From Chitinophagaceae bacterium (GTDB taxonomy: Bacteria; Bacteroidota; Bacteroidia; Chitinophagales; Chitinophagaceae), in the NCBI GenBank assembly GCA_016719815.1, contig JADJYK010000006.1, positions 124,001-188,000 on the forward strand: DNA of 64,000 nucleotides. The letters run 5' to 3'. The notes under the pieces are model-generated. The model was not told the origin of the DNA and made no database searches. It saw only the letters and a list, made by a program, of their open reading frames with translations. This document shows, in pieces, positions 17,285-26,742 of the stretch; the stretch's first letter is position 1, and every line of letters begins with the position of its first letter. The position numbers and the translations under genes are program-made.

Positions 17285-17312
17285 CAAAATTTCATACATC
17301 AGGATTTTGACT

Positions 17313-17354
17313 CCCTGTGCTGAAACCATTGAAATGGACGGAACAGGGTTTTTT
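17313..17354 (+). terminator. Terminator after the sorting-domain gene
   Basis: CCCTGT (17313-17318) pairs with ACAGGG (17343-17348), with an inner CCATTGAAATGG hairpin, followed by six T. It is 26 bases before pdxJ. Confidence 0.6.
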
Positions 17355-17379
17355 ATGCTGCATGAGTTAACTTTGATTC

Positions 17380-18108
17380 ATGAACAGACCGACAAAACTA
17401 TCCGTTAACATCAACAAATTTGCGACATTAAGAAACAGTCGCGGCGGCGACAATCCGGATGTGGTGAAAGCCGCTATTGATGCTCAGCTCTTCGGTGCCG
17501 ACGGTGTTACTGTTCATCCCCGGCCTGATGAACGGCACATTCGCTATAATGATGTGCGGGAGATTAGAAAGATAATTACTACCGAGTTTAACATTGAAGG
17601 CAATTGCCGGGAGCAAAAGTTTATTGACCTGGTACTGGAAGTAAAACCCAACCAGGTAACGTTGGTACCTGATGAACTGGGACAAATTACCAGTGATCAC
17701 GGCTGGGATACAGTGAAACATAAAGGTTACCTCGTTGACACTATCAGGATATTTAAAGATGCAGGTATAAGAGTCTCGATTTTCGTTGACCCTGTAATTG
17801 AAATGGTGGAAGGGGCTGCCGCTACAGGAACAGATAGAATTGAACTTTACACAGAGGCCTATGCCCGCATTTATGCAACAGGAAACAAAGAAGAAGCAGC
17901 AACTCCATATGTGGTGGCTGCAAAAAAAGCTAAAGAGCTGGGATTAGGCCTTAATGCCGGTCATGATCTTGACCTGCGCAATCTTAAGTACCTGAAGCAG
18001 CATATTCCCTGGCTGGATGAAGTGAGTATTGGTCATGCCCTGATTTGCGATTCAATATATCTTGGTTACGAGAATGCTATCCAATTGTATAAAAGACAAT
18101 TAATATAA
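17380..18108 (+). CDS. pdxJ: Pyridoxine 5'-phosphate synthase
   Basis: A 242-residue TIM barrel of normal length. Visible motifs are LSVNINKFATLRNSRGGDNP at the start, the DGVTVHPRPDERHI loop, GNCREQKF, TLVPDELGQITSDHGWD and the final GLNAGHDLDLRNL and SIGHALI phosphate-binding segments. It condenses 1-deoxyxylulose 5-phosphate with 3-amino-2-oxopropyl phosphate to make pyridoxine 5'-phosphate. The TPM gene follows after a single base, so the two are likely cotranscribed. Confidence 0.96.
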   Translation: MNRPTKLSVNINKFATLRNSRGGDNPDVVKAAIDAQLFGADGVTVHPRPDERHIRYNDVREIRKIITTEFNIEGNCREQKFIDLVLEVKPNQVTLVPDELGQITSDHGWDTVKHKGYLVDTIRIFKDAGIRVSIFVDPVIEMVEGAAATGTDRIELYTEAYARIYATGNKEEAATPYVVAAKKAKELGLGLNAGHDLDLRNLKYLKQHIPWLDEVSIGHALICDSIYLGYENAIQLYKRQLI

Positions 18109-18109
18109 A

Positions 18110-18634
18110 ATGCGCAGAAAGGGTTTATTCTATATTACCCTGCTTTTGTTATGCAGCTTATCATCTCCTGCACAAAACAAATCATTTATCTGGTATTCAG
18201 ATGTCAGGGACAGCATGGTTATGATTCCTGCGCCATCTGGTTACGTAAATGATCTTGAAGGCATTTTTACATTGGAACAGATTATTTCTTTAGACAGCAT
18301 GATCGAAGGCCATGAAAAAAATACAGGCATCCAGATTGCTGCTGTTACAATAGACAGCCTGTTCAGTGATAATGAAAAACTGACTGCGTTCGCATATGCA
18401 CTTTTCGATAAGTGGGGCGTTGGACAGGACAGTCTCAATAATGGAATTGTTATTGTTTTTGGAGCCAAACAACGGCTTATCAGAATTCAAACAGGGGTGG
18501 GTCTGCAATCTTTGTTATGGGAAGAAAACCTGAGAAAGATTATTGTTGAAGCTGTTATTCCCGAATTCAAAAAGAAAAATTATTACGAGGGAATCAGGCA
18601 AGGCATTTTACAATTAATTGCCGAAACAGATTAA
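18110..18634 (+). CDS. Secreted TPM-domain protein
   Basis: A signal peptide (MRRKGLFYITLLLLCSLSSPAQ) is followed by one TPM (YgcG/Psb32) domain: GYVNDLEGIFTLEQIISLDS, then IQIAAVTI, FDKWGVGQDSLNNGIVIVF and RLIRIQTGVGL. Unlike the TPM protein at 51.6 kb it has no transmembrane or Gly-rich tail. TPM domains occur in membrane-associated proteins with suggested phosphatase or photosystem-repair roles; the function here is open. It is one base downstream of pdxJ. Confidence 0.85.
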   Translation: MRRKGLFYITLLLLCSLSSPAQNKSFIWYSDVRDSMVMIPAPSGYVNDLEGIFTLEQIISLDSMIEGHEKNTGIQIAAVTIDSLFSDNEKLTAFAYALFDKWGVGQDSLNNGIVIVFGAKQRLIRIQTGVGLQSLLWEENLRKIIVEAVIPEFKKKNYYEGIRQGILQLIAETD

Positions 18635-18719
18635 TTCCGCTTATCCTTTCACTTCACCGCCATCACATTTTATCGCCAGTTCGTTTCTCTGTTTCTGTAT
18701 CTTACCTTAAACTAAAAAT

Positions 18720-19812
18720 ATGAAATATACTTTCGCCGGTATGATAACTACTTTATTAAGCATCATTCATATTAATGCCCAAATACCCCTGACAGTACTG
18801 CCTAGCGGAGGCAACAAAAAAGCTTCCGTTAGTGAAAGAATAGGTCTCACGGATGTGACCATTCAATATAGCAGGCCCGGAGTAAAAGGCCGGGAAGGAA
18901 AAATATGGGGACAACTGATTCATAGCAGCTTTGCAGATCAGGGGTTTGGCAGTTCCAAAGCCGCCCCGTGGAGAGCTGGCGCAAATGAGAATACAGTGTT
19001 CACCTTTTCGACTGATGTGAAAATTGAAGGCCAGCCAATAACGGCGGGTAGTTATGGCTTTTTTATTGCTTATGAACCCGATGAATGCACACTGATTTTT
19101 TCAGAGAATTATACATCATGGGGAAGTTATTTCTACGATGAAAAAGAAGATGCCCTTCGTGTAAAAGTAAAACCGGAAGTTTTATCTAATTCCGTTGAAT
19201 GGCTGAAATATGAATTCAGTAATCAGACTGAAAATTCAGCAACTATCAGCCTGCAATGGGAAAAAATCTCTATTCCCTTAAGAGTAGAAACCGATTACAT
19301 CAATATACAACTGGCATCTTTCCGTAAAGAATTAAGAACAGAAAAAGGAGGCTGCGCAATGGTGCCTGCAACGGAATACAAACCTTGAAGAGGCCCTCCT
19401 CTGGGCTGATTCTGCCACCAGTACAGGATTTGGTGGTGATAAAAGTTTCCTGGCATGGAGTACAAAAACACAAATTCTAAATAAACTTGGCCGCACCGGA
19501 GAAGCATTCCAGGTAATGAACAAGGCGCTTAGTTTTGGCAGCATGATTGATCTGCACCAGTATGGCCGACAGTTATCAAACCTTAAAATGTATAAGGATG
19601 CGTTTGATATTTTTAAAATGAACCATGATAAAAACCCCGGTCAATTTACAACCCTGATGGGCCTGACAAGAGGTTATGCCGGATTAGGCGATTTAAAGAA
19701 TGCATTAAGATACGCAGGGCAGGCATTAAGCAAAGCCCCCGATGAGCAAAACAAGAAAAATGTACAAGCTATTATTGACAAACTAAAAGAGGGAAAAGAT
19801 ATTAACCAATAG
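18720..19812 (+). CDS. DUF2911 protein with C-terminal TPR region, frameshifted
   Basis: A signal peptide (MKYTFAGMITTLLSIIHINA) precedes a DUF2911 domain with VTIQYSRPGVKGREGKIWGQ, PWRAGANENTVFTFSTDV and AGSYGFFIAYEP. After the first frame stops at 19388, another frame continues AAQWCLQRNTNLEEALLWAD and a TPR-like helical region down to 19812. The junction lies near 19350 and may involve a small deletion as well as a frameshift, because the usual linker between both parts seems short. This DUF2911-TPR combination is common in Bacteroidota; its role is unknown. Confidence 0.8.
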
Positions 19813-19818
19813 CTTATT

Positions 19819-19854
19819 AAACACAGATGCCGCTGAAAAACGGCATCTGTGTTT
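19819..19854. terminator. Bidirectional terminator
   Basis: A perfect 14-bp stem, AAACACAGATGCCG (19819-19832) with CGGCATCTGTGTTT (19841-19854), sits between the convergent DUF2911 and TlpA-like genes and would serve both. Confidence 0.75.
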
Positions 19855-19869
19855 AAATCATTCCACCTC

Positions 19870-20976
19870 TCAGTTACATCCCAGCACTTCACATAACTTC
19901 TCACGCAGTGCGGGACCACGAAGGTTCTTGGCAATTATTTTACCCGACGGATCAATGAGGATATTATATGGAATACCAGAAACCTTATACAATTTAGCTG
20001 CAGCATTATTCCAGAATTGCAGGTCGCTTACATGAGTCCAGGTAAGGTTATCATCTTTAATAGCAGAAAGCCAGCGGTCTTTCTGTCCGGGCCTGTCGAG
20101 TGATACACCAAAAACAGTAAAGTTTTTTTCTTTGAAATTGTTGAAGTTGTCCACCACATTTGGATTCTCCAGCCTGCAGGGACTGCACCAGCTTGCCCAA
20201 AAATCTACCAACACATACTTCCCCTGGAAAGAAGACAATGAAACAGGATTACCTGTAGTATCAGGCTGCGAAAAATCAATTGCCTGCGAGCCAACAGCGC
20301 CAATTTTTTTATCTGCAATAAATTCACTTAGCAGTTTACCGGCTTTTGTTTCTTTAGCCTTTACATTCAGCTTCTGAAACCGGTTTTCGAGCATTACAAT
20401 ATCCTCATTAAAGTTAAATGTTGCGCTAAGCAGGAACGGCGTTACAACTGAATTAGGCTTCGTCATTACCAGTGTATCAATAGCATTCTGCACAGACTGC
20501 TGTGCTGCTGTGAAGATATTCATCATACTGTCTCGCTGGGTGCCGGGCGGAGTAAAATTGATTGTCGTTGCCAACGAATTGATCTGCTGGGCAAGCGGCA
20601 TAAAAGATTTAATAAAATTTTTAAAGACAAGCTGCGATACAGAACCTTTCAATTCGTAATCAGCAAGGGTCGCTTTATTTGCTGAAAATGTCAGTTTCTT
20701 GTTCTCAACATAAATCTCAGGCCGTACACTATTATTATTCGTACCATCACCGATTATGAGTAAACATAAAACCGGTTCATCCACTGCTCCCTTTAAAAGA
20801 AACTTTCCCTTTTTTAATTTTGCTGTTGCCAGCGGAACAGCTCCGCCATTTTCAAAAAGCTGGATCTCTGTACTGTCGGGATAACCCGTCAATGTACCAT
20901 CAATAGTAAAACCTGGCCTTTGCGCCAGCACTGACAAAGGGAAAAAAATAAATGCAAATAATAATAATTTCTTCAT
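19870..20976 (-). CDS. TlpA-like thioredoxin with DUF4369 domain
   Basis: A 368-residue protein: signal peptide MKKLLLFAFIFFPLSVLAQ, an N-terminal DUF4369 beta domain (FTIDGTLTGYPDSTEIQLFE), a helical middle, and a C-terminal thioredoxin domain with VLVDFWASWCSPCRLENPN (CxxC, about residue 265) and cis-Pro in SGIPYNILIDPSG. This architecture is typical of periplasmic disulfide reductases in Bacteroidota. It is isolated from the trp operon by a different expected function, though on the same strand and 83 bases downstream of trpA. Confidence 0.9.
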   Translation of the reverse strand: MKKLLLFAFIFFPLSVLAQRPGFTIDGTLTGYPDSTEIQLFENGGAVPLATAKLKKGKFLLKGAVDEPVLCLLIIGDGTNNNSVRPEIYVENKKLTFSANKATLADYELKGSVSQLVFKNFIKSFMPLAQQINSLATTINFTPPGTQRDSMMNIFTAAQQSVQNAIDTLVMTKPNSVVTPFLLSATFNFNEDIVMLENRFQKLNVKAKETKAGKLLSEFIADKKIGAVGSQAIDFSQPDTTGNPVSLSSFQGKYVLVDFWASWCSPCRLENPNVVDNFNNFKEKNFTVFGVSLDRPGQKDRWLSAIKDDNLTWTHVSDLQFWNNAAAKLYKVSGIPYNILIDPSGKIIAKNLRGPALREKLCEVLGCN

Positions 20977-21058
20977 GCTTTTTATTTAATTGCTTCTCCG
21001 GCTTCAATCCTGACAAGCATACAAATTTAGTATTTGCTCCCGTAAGAGAAAAACCGGT

Positions 21059-21829
21059 TCAGCCTAAAACAGACGAAAGGAATGTTTTTGTGGATGCATT
21101 AACATCCGTACTGTTTTCCAATGATTTAATAAAGGCAGTGCCGATGATGGCGCCATCAGCAATACGGCAAACAGCATCAAAACTGGCCTTATCCTTAATG
21201 CCAAAGCCCACCAGCACAGGATTTTTCAATTCCATGCCCTTCAACTTTAGCAGATATTCTTCTGAAGCGGCTTTGCTGTTTCCTCCGCCTGTTGTAGAAG
21301 AAGAAGAAACGGCATACAGAAAACCAGTGCTCAGGTTGTCTAATTTTCTTACCCGTTCTTCAGAAGTTTCTGGCGTTACAAGGAAAACAAAATCGAGATT
21401 ATACTTTTTGATGATGGGGCCATATTCAGTTTCAAATTCGTATTCGGGCAAATCCGGTAAAATCAAACCGTCAATACCAACTGCTGCTGCATCGGCACAA
21501 AATTTTTCAAAGCCATATTGTAAAACGGGGTTCATATAACCCATGAGCACTACTGGCAACGAAACTTCTGACCTGAAACTCTTGAGTTGCTCAAAGAGTT
21601 TCTTTATCGTCATTCCATTAGCCAATGCTAGGCTGCTGCTGTGCTGAATAACAGGGCCATCAGCCAATGGGTCGCTGTAAGGCATACCCAGTTCAATAAT
21701 ATCTGCACCATTATCCTGCAGGGCCTTCATTACCTCAAGGGTTGATTCCAAATGCGGATAGCCTGCTGTGCAGTATATATTCAGTATAGATTTTCGTTTC
21801 GTTAGAAATATATCTTTTAGTCTGCTCAT
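21059..21829 (-). CDS. trpA: Tryptophan synthase alpha chain
   Basis: The ATG at 21829 (MSRLKDIFLTKRKSILNIY) is preferred over an upstream extension. Catalytic residues are visible as DIIELGMPYSDPLADGPVIQ (Glu), DGLILPDLP (Asp), with phosphate-binding GFGIKDKASF and GAIIGTAFI near the end. The product of about 256 residues is the normal length. It releases glyceraldehyde 3-phosphate from indole-3-glycerol phosphate and channels indole to TrpB. It is the last gene of the operon. Confidence 0.96.
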   Translation of the reverse strand: MSRLKDIFLTKRKSILNIYCTAGYPHLESTLEVMKALQDNGADIIELGMPYSDPLADGPVIQHSSSLALANGMTIKKLFEQLKSFRSEVSLPVVLMGYMNPVLQYGFEKFCADAAAVGIDGLILPDLPEYEFETEYGPIIKKYNLDFVFLVTPETSEERVRKLDNLSTGFLYAVSSSSTTGGGNSKAASEEYLLKLKGMELKNPVLVGFGIKDKASFDAVCRIADGAIIGTAFIKSLENSTDVNASTKTFLSSVLG

Positions 21830-21914
21830 CTTTTGTAATAAATATTCAATAATCAACAACTTAACAAACAATATTCATTATGGTTCAACTTAAGAATTGA
21901 GTGTTAAATATTTA

Positions 21915-23123
21915 TTATTGATTATTATTCATCATAGCCATCATATATGCAGCAAGGTCCTTATCTCCTCTCCCACTCAAACAAATCACCACCACATCAT
22001 TTTTATTAAAATTTATCATGCGCAGGGCATGTAAGGCATGGGCACTTTCCAGCGCCGGGATGATGCCTTCAAACTTTGCCAGTTCAAATGCAGCAGTCAA
22101 CGCTTTCTTATCTGTTGCACTCATAAATGTGGCCCTGCCGCTTTCAAATAAATGTGCATGCAGCGGGCCAATACCCGGATAATCTAGTCCGGCAGATATA
22201 CTGTGCGGCTCCACCACCTGGCCATCTTCTGTCTGCATGAGCAAACTTTTGCTACCATGTAAAATACCGGTAGTGCCTAATTGAGTGGTGGCGGCACTCT
22301 TGCCACTGTTTACACCTTCACCTGCTGCTTCTACCGCAATTAGTTTTACCGATGGTTCATCTAAGAAATGATAAAATGCTCCCGCCGCATTACTGCCGCC
22401 ACCCACACAGGCAATTACATAGTTGGGCAATTCGCTGCCGGTTTTTTCCAATAACTGGTTTCGCATTTCCTCACTTATCACACTTTGAAACCTCGCCACC
22501 ATATCAGGATACGGGTGTGGCCCCACCACACTGCCGATAATGTAGTGCGTATCGTTCGGGTTATTAATCCAGTCTCTTATTGCTTCGTTGGTAGCATCCT
22601 TTAATGTCTTGCTGCCGCTTGTTGCCGGAATCACTGTTGCCCCCAGCATTTTCATTCTTGCCACATTGGGTGCCTGCCGTTCGATATCTTTTTCGCCCAT
22701 ATACACAATGCACTCCAGCCCTTTCAGTGCACACACGGTGGCTGTTGCCACTCCATGCTGACCGGCACCTGTTTCTGCGATGATGCGTTTCTTGCCCAGC
22801 CGCTGTGCCAGTAATATCTGACCGATGGTATTATTGATTTTATGGGCACCGGTATGGCAAAGGTCTTCCCGCTTCAGAAAAATATTGGCCTTATAACGGT
22901 TACTTAACCGCTCTGCAAAATATAAAGGCGTTGGCCGGCCCACATAATCCTGCAACAAGTACTGGAACTCCTGCTGAAAACTTTCTTCATAGATAATCTC
23001 CAGGTACTTTGTCCGCAACTCTTCTACATTCTGATGCAGCATCTCAGGGATGTATGCTCCGCCGAATTGGCCGTAGTAGCCTTGTTCGTCGGGTGAAGCA
23101 TACGACTGTTTTTCTTTTTCCAT
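21915..23123 (-). CDS. trpB: Tryptophan synthase beta chain
   Basis: A PLP enzyme of about 402 residues. Key segments are EDLCHTGAHKINN (the Lys that binds PLP), AETGAGQHGVATAT, the GGGSNAAGAF phosphate loop and the final VVICLSGRGDKD. The ATG at 23123 is chosen; the frame can be extended only to a GTG two codons earlier, directly against the trpF stop. It condenses indole with serine. No frameshift is seen. Confidence 0.97.
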   Translation of the reverse strand: MEKEKQSYASPDEQGYYGQFGGAYIPEMLHQNVEELRTKYLEIIYEESFQQEFQYLLQDYVGRPTPLYFAERLSNRYKANIFLKREDLCHTGAHKINNTIGQILLAQRLGKKRIIAETGAGQHGVATATVCALKGLECIVYMGEKDIERQAPNVARMKMLGATVIPATSGSKTLKDATNEAIRDWINNPNDTHYIIGSVVGPHPYPDMVARFQSVISEEMRNQLLEKTGSELPNYVIACVGGGSNAAGAFYHFLDEPSVKLIAVEAAGEGVNSGKSAATTQLGTTGILHGSKSLLMQTEDGQVVEPHSISAGLDYPGIGPLHAHLFESGRATFMSATDKKALTAAFELAKFEGIIPALESAHALHALRMINFNKNDVVVICLSGRGDKDLAAYMMAMMNNNQ

Positions 23124-23129
23124 ACTCAC

Positions 23130-23756
23130 TTATTTCATTGCCTGTTTAAATTGCAACACCTTACTCATATCTTTCACCCCAGGTTCTTTTTCAAACCTGC
23201 TGTTAATATCCACGCCAAATAAGTCAGGATGCTTAAAGGTTTTTAATCTTGCAGTATCTTCTACACTAATGCCGCCGCTTAAGAAAAAGGGTTTCTCGAT
23301 TTTTGCTTTGTTCAAAATACTCCAGTCAAACTGCTGGCCCGTGCCACCAAAACTTTCTTTCAGCCCGCCTGTATCAAACAGGTAATAATCACACACTGCA
23401 TCGTAAGGCGCTACCAGTTCATCAATATTCTCATCGCCTGTAATGCGGAAAGCTTTTATCACCTCCACTTCACTGCTCAGGTCGTCACACATCTCCGGAC
23501 TTTCATCGCCGTGCAGTTGCACCACTTCCAACCCATAATCATCAATGGCATCCAGCACATCAATCAGCTCCGGATTTACAAACACACCCACTTTCTTCAA
23601 ATCAAAATCGGCCTTCTTTACTTCTTTCTTCGGGAGCTTATCACCCACATAGCGGGGAGAGTCTTTGTAAAATATCAGTCCTGCAAAATCAACATCCAGC
23701 CCGTCAAGCTGTTGCAGTTGTTTCATTTCTGTGATACCACAAACCTTGATGTTCAT
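23130..23756 (-). CDS. trpF: Phosphoribosylanthranilate isomerase
   Basis: A 208-residue TIM barrel starting MNIKVCGITEMKQLQQLD, where the KVCGIT Cys is the catalytic base; the general acid Asp is in the GLKESFGGTGQQFDWSIL region, and FLSGGISVEDTARLK and GVDINSRFEKEPG-VKD bind phosphate. It is fused neither to TrpC nor TrpB here. The gene abuts trpB and is two bases from the trpC stop. Confidence 0.95.
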   Translation of the reverse strand: MNIKVCGITEMKQLQQLDGLDVDFAGLIFYKDSPRYVGDKLPKKEVKKADFDLKKVGVFVNPELIDVLDAIDDYGLEVVQLHGDESPEMCDDLSSEVEVIKAFRITGDENIDELVAPYDAVCDYYLFDTGGLKESFGGTGQQFDWSILNKAKIEKPFFLSGGISVEDTARLKTFKHPDLFGVDINSRFEKEPGVKDMSKVLQFKQAMK

Positions 23757-23758
23757 TA

Positions 23759-24547
23759 TTATTGTTTTAGTTTATTTACAAATTCTTCAAATGCCTGACC
23801 CGGTTGCTCTTCCTTCATAAAATTCTCGCCTATCAAAAAACCTTTGAAACCGGCATTGCGCAAAGTTACAATTGCTTCTGCACTGCTGATACCGCTTTCA
23901 GCAATGGCAGGTTTACCGGCAGGAATTTTATCTATCAGTTGCAGCGAGGTATTAATATTCACTTCAAAGGTTTTGAGGTTACGGTTATTTATTCCCACCA
24001 TGCTTACCTCATCGCAATAATGTCCCAGCTCTTCTTCGTTATGCACTTCGAGAATAGATTCAAGCCCGATACTTTTTGCATAACCGGAAAATTCTTTAAC
24101 CTGTGCCGGTGTTAAACTGGCAGCAATCAGCAGTATTACATCGGCACCAAAGGCTTTCGATTCGGCAATCTGCCATTTATCAACAATAAAATCTTTGCGC
24201 AGCACAGGAATATCTGTTACTACTTTGGTTTGAATCAAATCATCCAAGTCACCACCAAAGAATTCTTCGTCTGTTAAAACTGAAATCCCGGCAGCACTTT
24301 TATTATACGCCGTCACCACCGGTTCCACTTCCAGTTCTTTAATCTTGAACCAGCCCTTACTCGGACTTTTTCTTTTAAACTCGGCAATAATACCTGTACT
24401 GCCGGGCATCAACAAACTTTGAACCAGAGAACGGTTGCCTATCTCCCAGAAAAAGCCCTCCCGTTCAAACCGTTCAATGGGACTCATTGCTTTGAATGGT
24501 TCAATCTCCTTTCTCTTTGCTGCAACTATTTTCTCCAAAACATCCAT
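23759..24547 (-). CDS. trpC: Indole-3-glycerol-phosphate synthase
   Basis: A 262-residue TIM barrel with IIAEFKRKSPSKGW near residues 53-66 (catalytic Lys), VLTDEEFFGGDLDDL, PVLRKDFIVD (Lys), VGINNRNLKTFEVN and the C-terminal IAESGISS and GFLIGENFM phosphate sites. Length is normal. It converts the carboxyphenylaminodeoxyribulose phosphate made by TrpF. Confidence 0.96.
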   Translation of the reverse strand: MDVLEKIVAAKRKEIEPFKAMSPIERFEREGFFWEIGNRSLVQSLLMPGSTGIIAEFKRKSPSKGWFKIKELEVEPVVTAYNKSAAGISVLTDEEFFGGDLDDLIQTKVVTDIPVLRKDFIVDKWQIAESKAFGADVILLIAASLTPAQVKEFSGYAKSIGLESILEVHNEEELGHYCDEVSMVGINNRNLKTFEVNINTSLQLIDKIPAGKPAIAESGISSAEAIVTLRNAGFKGFLIGENFMKEEQPGQAFEEFVNKLKQ

Positions 24548-24602
24548 AATACTTTATTCTTACGATAAAAGGGGGTTGGTTTTAATATACATAATTCCAC
24601 CT

Positions 24603-25599
24603 TCAGGAGGCTTGAGTTGAAATCAGTTTTGTAAGCACTCATTCGCCTTACCACTCTCCAGGCTTAGCGCTGCTGCATTATAAGCATCATCATAATTCTT
24701 ATAATTGCCGGTGCAATGTAATGCCATTGCCGCATTGGCCAAAACCACAGCATTCTGCGCCCATGTGCCTTCTCCTTTTAATATGCGGGCAAAAATCTTA
24801 GCTGCTTCTTCTATACTGTTACCGCCGTTAATATCTTCCGGCGATACCATTCGCTTACCCAACTGCTCCGGAGTCATTATCTTCTCGCCATCATTTGTTA
24901 TCACCTTTGTATCAGTCGTAAGAGAAATTTCATCATACCCATCCAGGCTGTGAATAATGGTAAATGGCTTGCCCCTAACTGCAGCAGGTAATTATAAATT
25001 CTTGCCATTTCCAAACTAAATACACCCACCAACTGATAAGCAGGATTGGCAGGATTGGCCATGGGTCCCAGTATATTGAAAAAAGTACGCATCGCAAGAT
25101 TCTTCCGTATCGGCCCAACCGTTTTCAGTGCCGGATGAAACAAAGGTGCATGCAGAAAACAAATATTTGCTTCTTCAATTTCCCTTTTTAGTTTATTGCT
25201 GTCGTTGCTGAATTTATATCCCAGTTGCTCCATCACATTTGAAGCCCCGCTTACTGACGATGCGCCATAGTTGCCGTGCTTGGCCACTTTCTGTCCGGTA
25301 CCTGCCACAATAAAACAGGCCAGTGTGGAAATATTAAAGGTATTCTTTCCATCACCACCGGTGCCAACAATGTCCACCGTTTCGTAGCCACTCAAATCAA
25401 CTTTAACGGATAGTTCAAGCAAAGCATCCCGGAAACCCTGTAATTCTTCAATTGTGATGCTCCGCATCAGGTAAACAGTCATAAAGGCTGTTACTTCATG
25501 TTCGTTGTACATTCCTTTACCGATGTTCACCAATGCTTCTTTCGCTGCTTCCCGGGTCAGTGTTTTGTGTTCGAATAAGTATTGTAGTATCTTTTTCAT
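24603..25599 (-). CDS. trpD: Anthranilate phosphoribosyltransferase, frameshifted
   Basis: The first frame has the PRPP-binding VDIVGTGGDGKNTFNIST motif, KHGNYGASSVSGASNVMEQ and GPMANPANPAYQLVGV. It is interrupted in an A3 run at 24962-24964; adding one base gives LGASHFTIIHSLDGYDEIS, the family sequence, in the frame that continues DINGGNSIEEAAKIF. A second missing base at 24627-24630 would replace the early stop by ECLQKLISTQAS ending at 24603. Full length is about 331 residues. It transfers phosphoribose to anthranilate. Confidence 0.92.
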
Positions 25600-25634
25600 G
25601 TCAGTCTGAACGTTGATTTGGGTGGATTAATTGA

Positions 25635-26036
25635 TTATTTGGATAAGATACCAGGTTTAAACTTCGGGTTTTGAAGTCGTTTAAATTCTAGACTGATACT
25701 TCCGAAGTTTATTAACAGTCCCACTTCAAGATTATATGCCTCTAAATAATTTCTTGCCTGCGCAAAATGTACAGGCTCTAATTTTAGCAATGCTTTGATC
25801 TCAACACTTATCTTATCTTCAACGAGAAAATCGACACGTCTTTCACCTATCATTATTCCATTATAATAAACCGGCATATTAAATTCCCTGGCAAACTTCA
25901 ACCCGGAATTCTGCATTTCTATTTCAAGTGCCCTTTGATAAATCACTTCCTGAAAACCATTACCCAAAGCAGCATGGACCTTCATAGAAGCTCCAATTAT
26001 TTTTTCAGTTATTTCTTTGTACTTCAATTCAGCCAT
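25635..26036 (-). CDS. GxxExxY family protein inserted in the trp operon
   Basis: A 133-residue PDDEXK_3-type protein named for the motif seen here as GNGFQEVIYQRAL (G, E and Y spaced as GFQEVIY). Further conserved segments are RREFN-like KFAREFNMPVYYNG, RRVDFLVEDKISVEIKAL (Asp and Glu-x-Lys of a nuclease-like core) and QARNYLEAYNLEVGLLINFG. The family is widespread in Bacteroidota with no proven function. It lies between trpG and trpD on the same strand, with 35-45 base gaps, so it is expected to be transcribed with them. Confidence 0.9.
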   Translation of the reverse strand: MAELKYKEITEKIIGASMKVHAALGNGFQEVIYQRALEIEMQNSGLKFAREFNMPVYYNGIMIGERRVDFLVEDKISVEIKALLKLEPVHFAQARNYLEAYNLEVGLLINFGSISLEFKRLQNPKFKPGILSK

Positions 26037-26080
26037 AAACTAATTTCTTATTAATCTGTTATATCATCCAAAATCCAGGT

Positions 26081-26660
26081 TCAGACAGCTAACCAGTTTC
26101 TCAAAATATCCTCTCCCGTCGGCGTCAATACACTTTCCGGATGAAACTGCACCCCCTGCACATCATATCGCTTATGCTGTAATGCCATGATGTAACCATT
26201 CTCATCCCTTGCAGTTACTTCCAACTCTTCAGGAAAATGCTCATCACTCACAATCCAGCTATGATAACGGCCTACCAGTATTTTATCCGGCAACCCATCA
26301 AAAAGTAAACTTCTGACTTTCGTCTCCTGAGTTCCTGTCTCTATCTCCGTAGCCACTCCATGAAATACAGTTGAAAGATTAGTCAGTTTACCTCCGAAGG
26401 CTTCACCAATTGCCTGGTGACCCAAACATACTCGAGTATTGATTTTGTTGCTGCATACTCTTTTATCAAAGGCAGCAGTAAACCTGCTTCCTCAGGAATA
26501 CCGGCCCCGGCGAAAGAATAATTTTATCATATTCTTTTACTTTCTCTAAAGCAATCTGGTCATTGCGGTATACATCCACTTTTATATGCGTTATCTTCTC
26601 CACCAGGTGAACCAGGTTGTAAGTAAATGAATCATAATTGTCGAATACTAATATGCTCAT
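26081..26660 (-). CDS. trpG: Anthranilate synthase glutaminase component, frameshifted
   Basis: Two frames carry one class I glutamine amidotransferase. The first begins MSILVFDNYDSFTYNLVHLV and reaches IILSPGPV; the second begins at GHQAIGEAFGG and contains the catalytic His in VQFHPESVLTPTG. Two one-base losses (near 26501 and 26431-26434) explain the break: repair gives SPGPGIPEEAGLLLPLIKEY and ILGVCLGHQAIGE, with the nucleophile Cys. Full length about 193 residues. It supplies ammonia to TrpE. Confidence 0.92.
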
Positions 26661-26735
26661 AGTTCATGGTTGATGGTTCATAGCAAAGGCTGAAAGTTCG
26701 GGATTCATTACTATGAACCATGAACTATTTGCCAT
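26661..26735. repeat. Nested inverted repeat between trpE and trpG
   Basis: The left half around 26660-26683 reads ATAGTTCATGGTT, then GATGGTTCATAG; the right half (about 26711-26728) contains CTATGAACCATGAACTAT, the reverse complement of the left half without a 7-base duplication. A long hairpin can therefore form inside the operon transcript. No protein is encoded. Confidence 0.65.
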
Positions 26736-26742
26736 GAACAGT

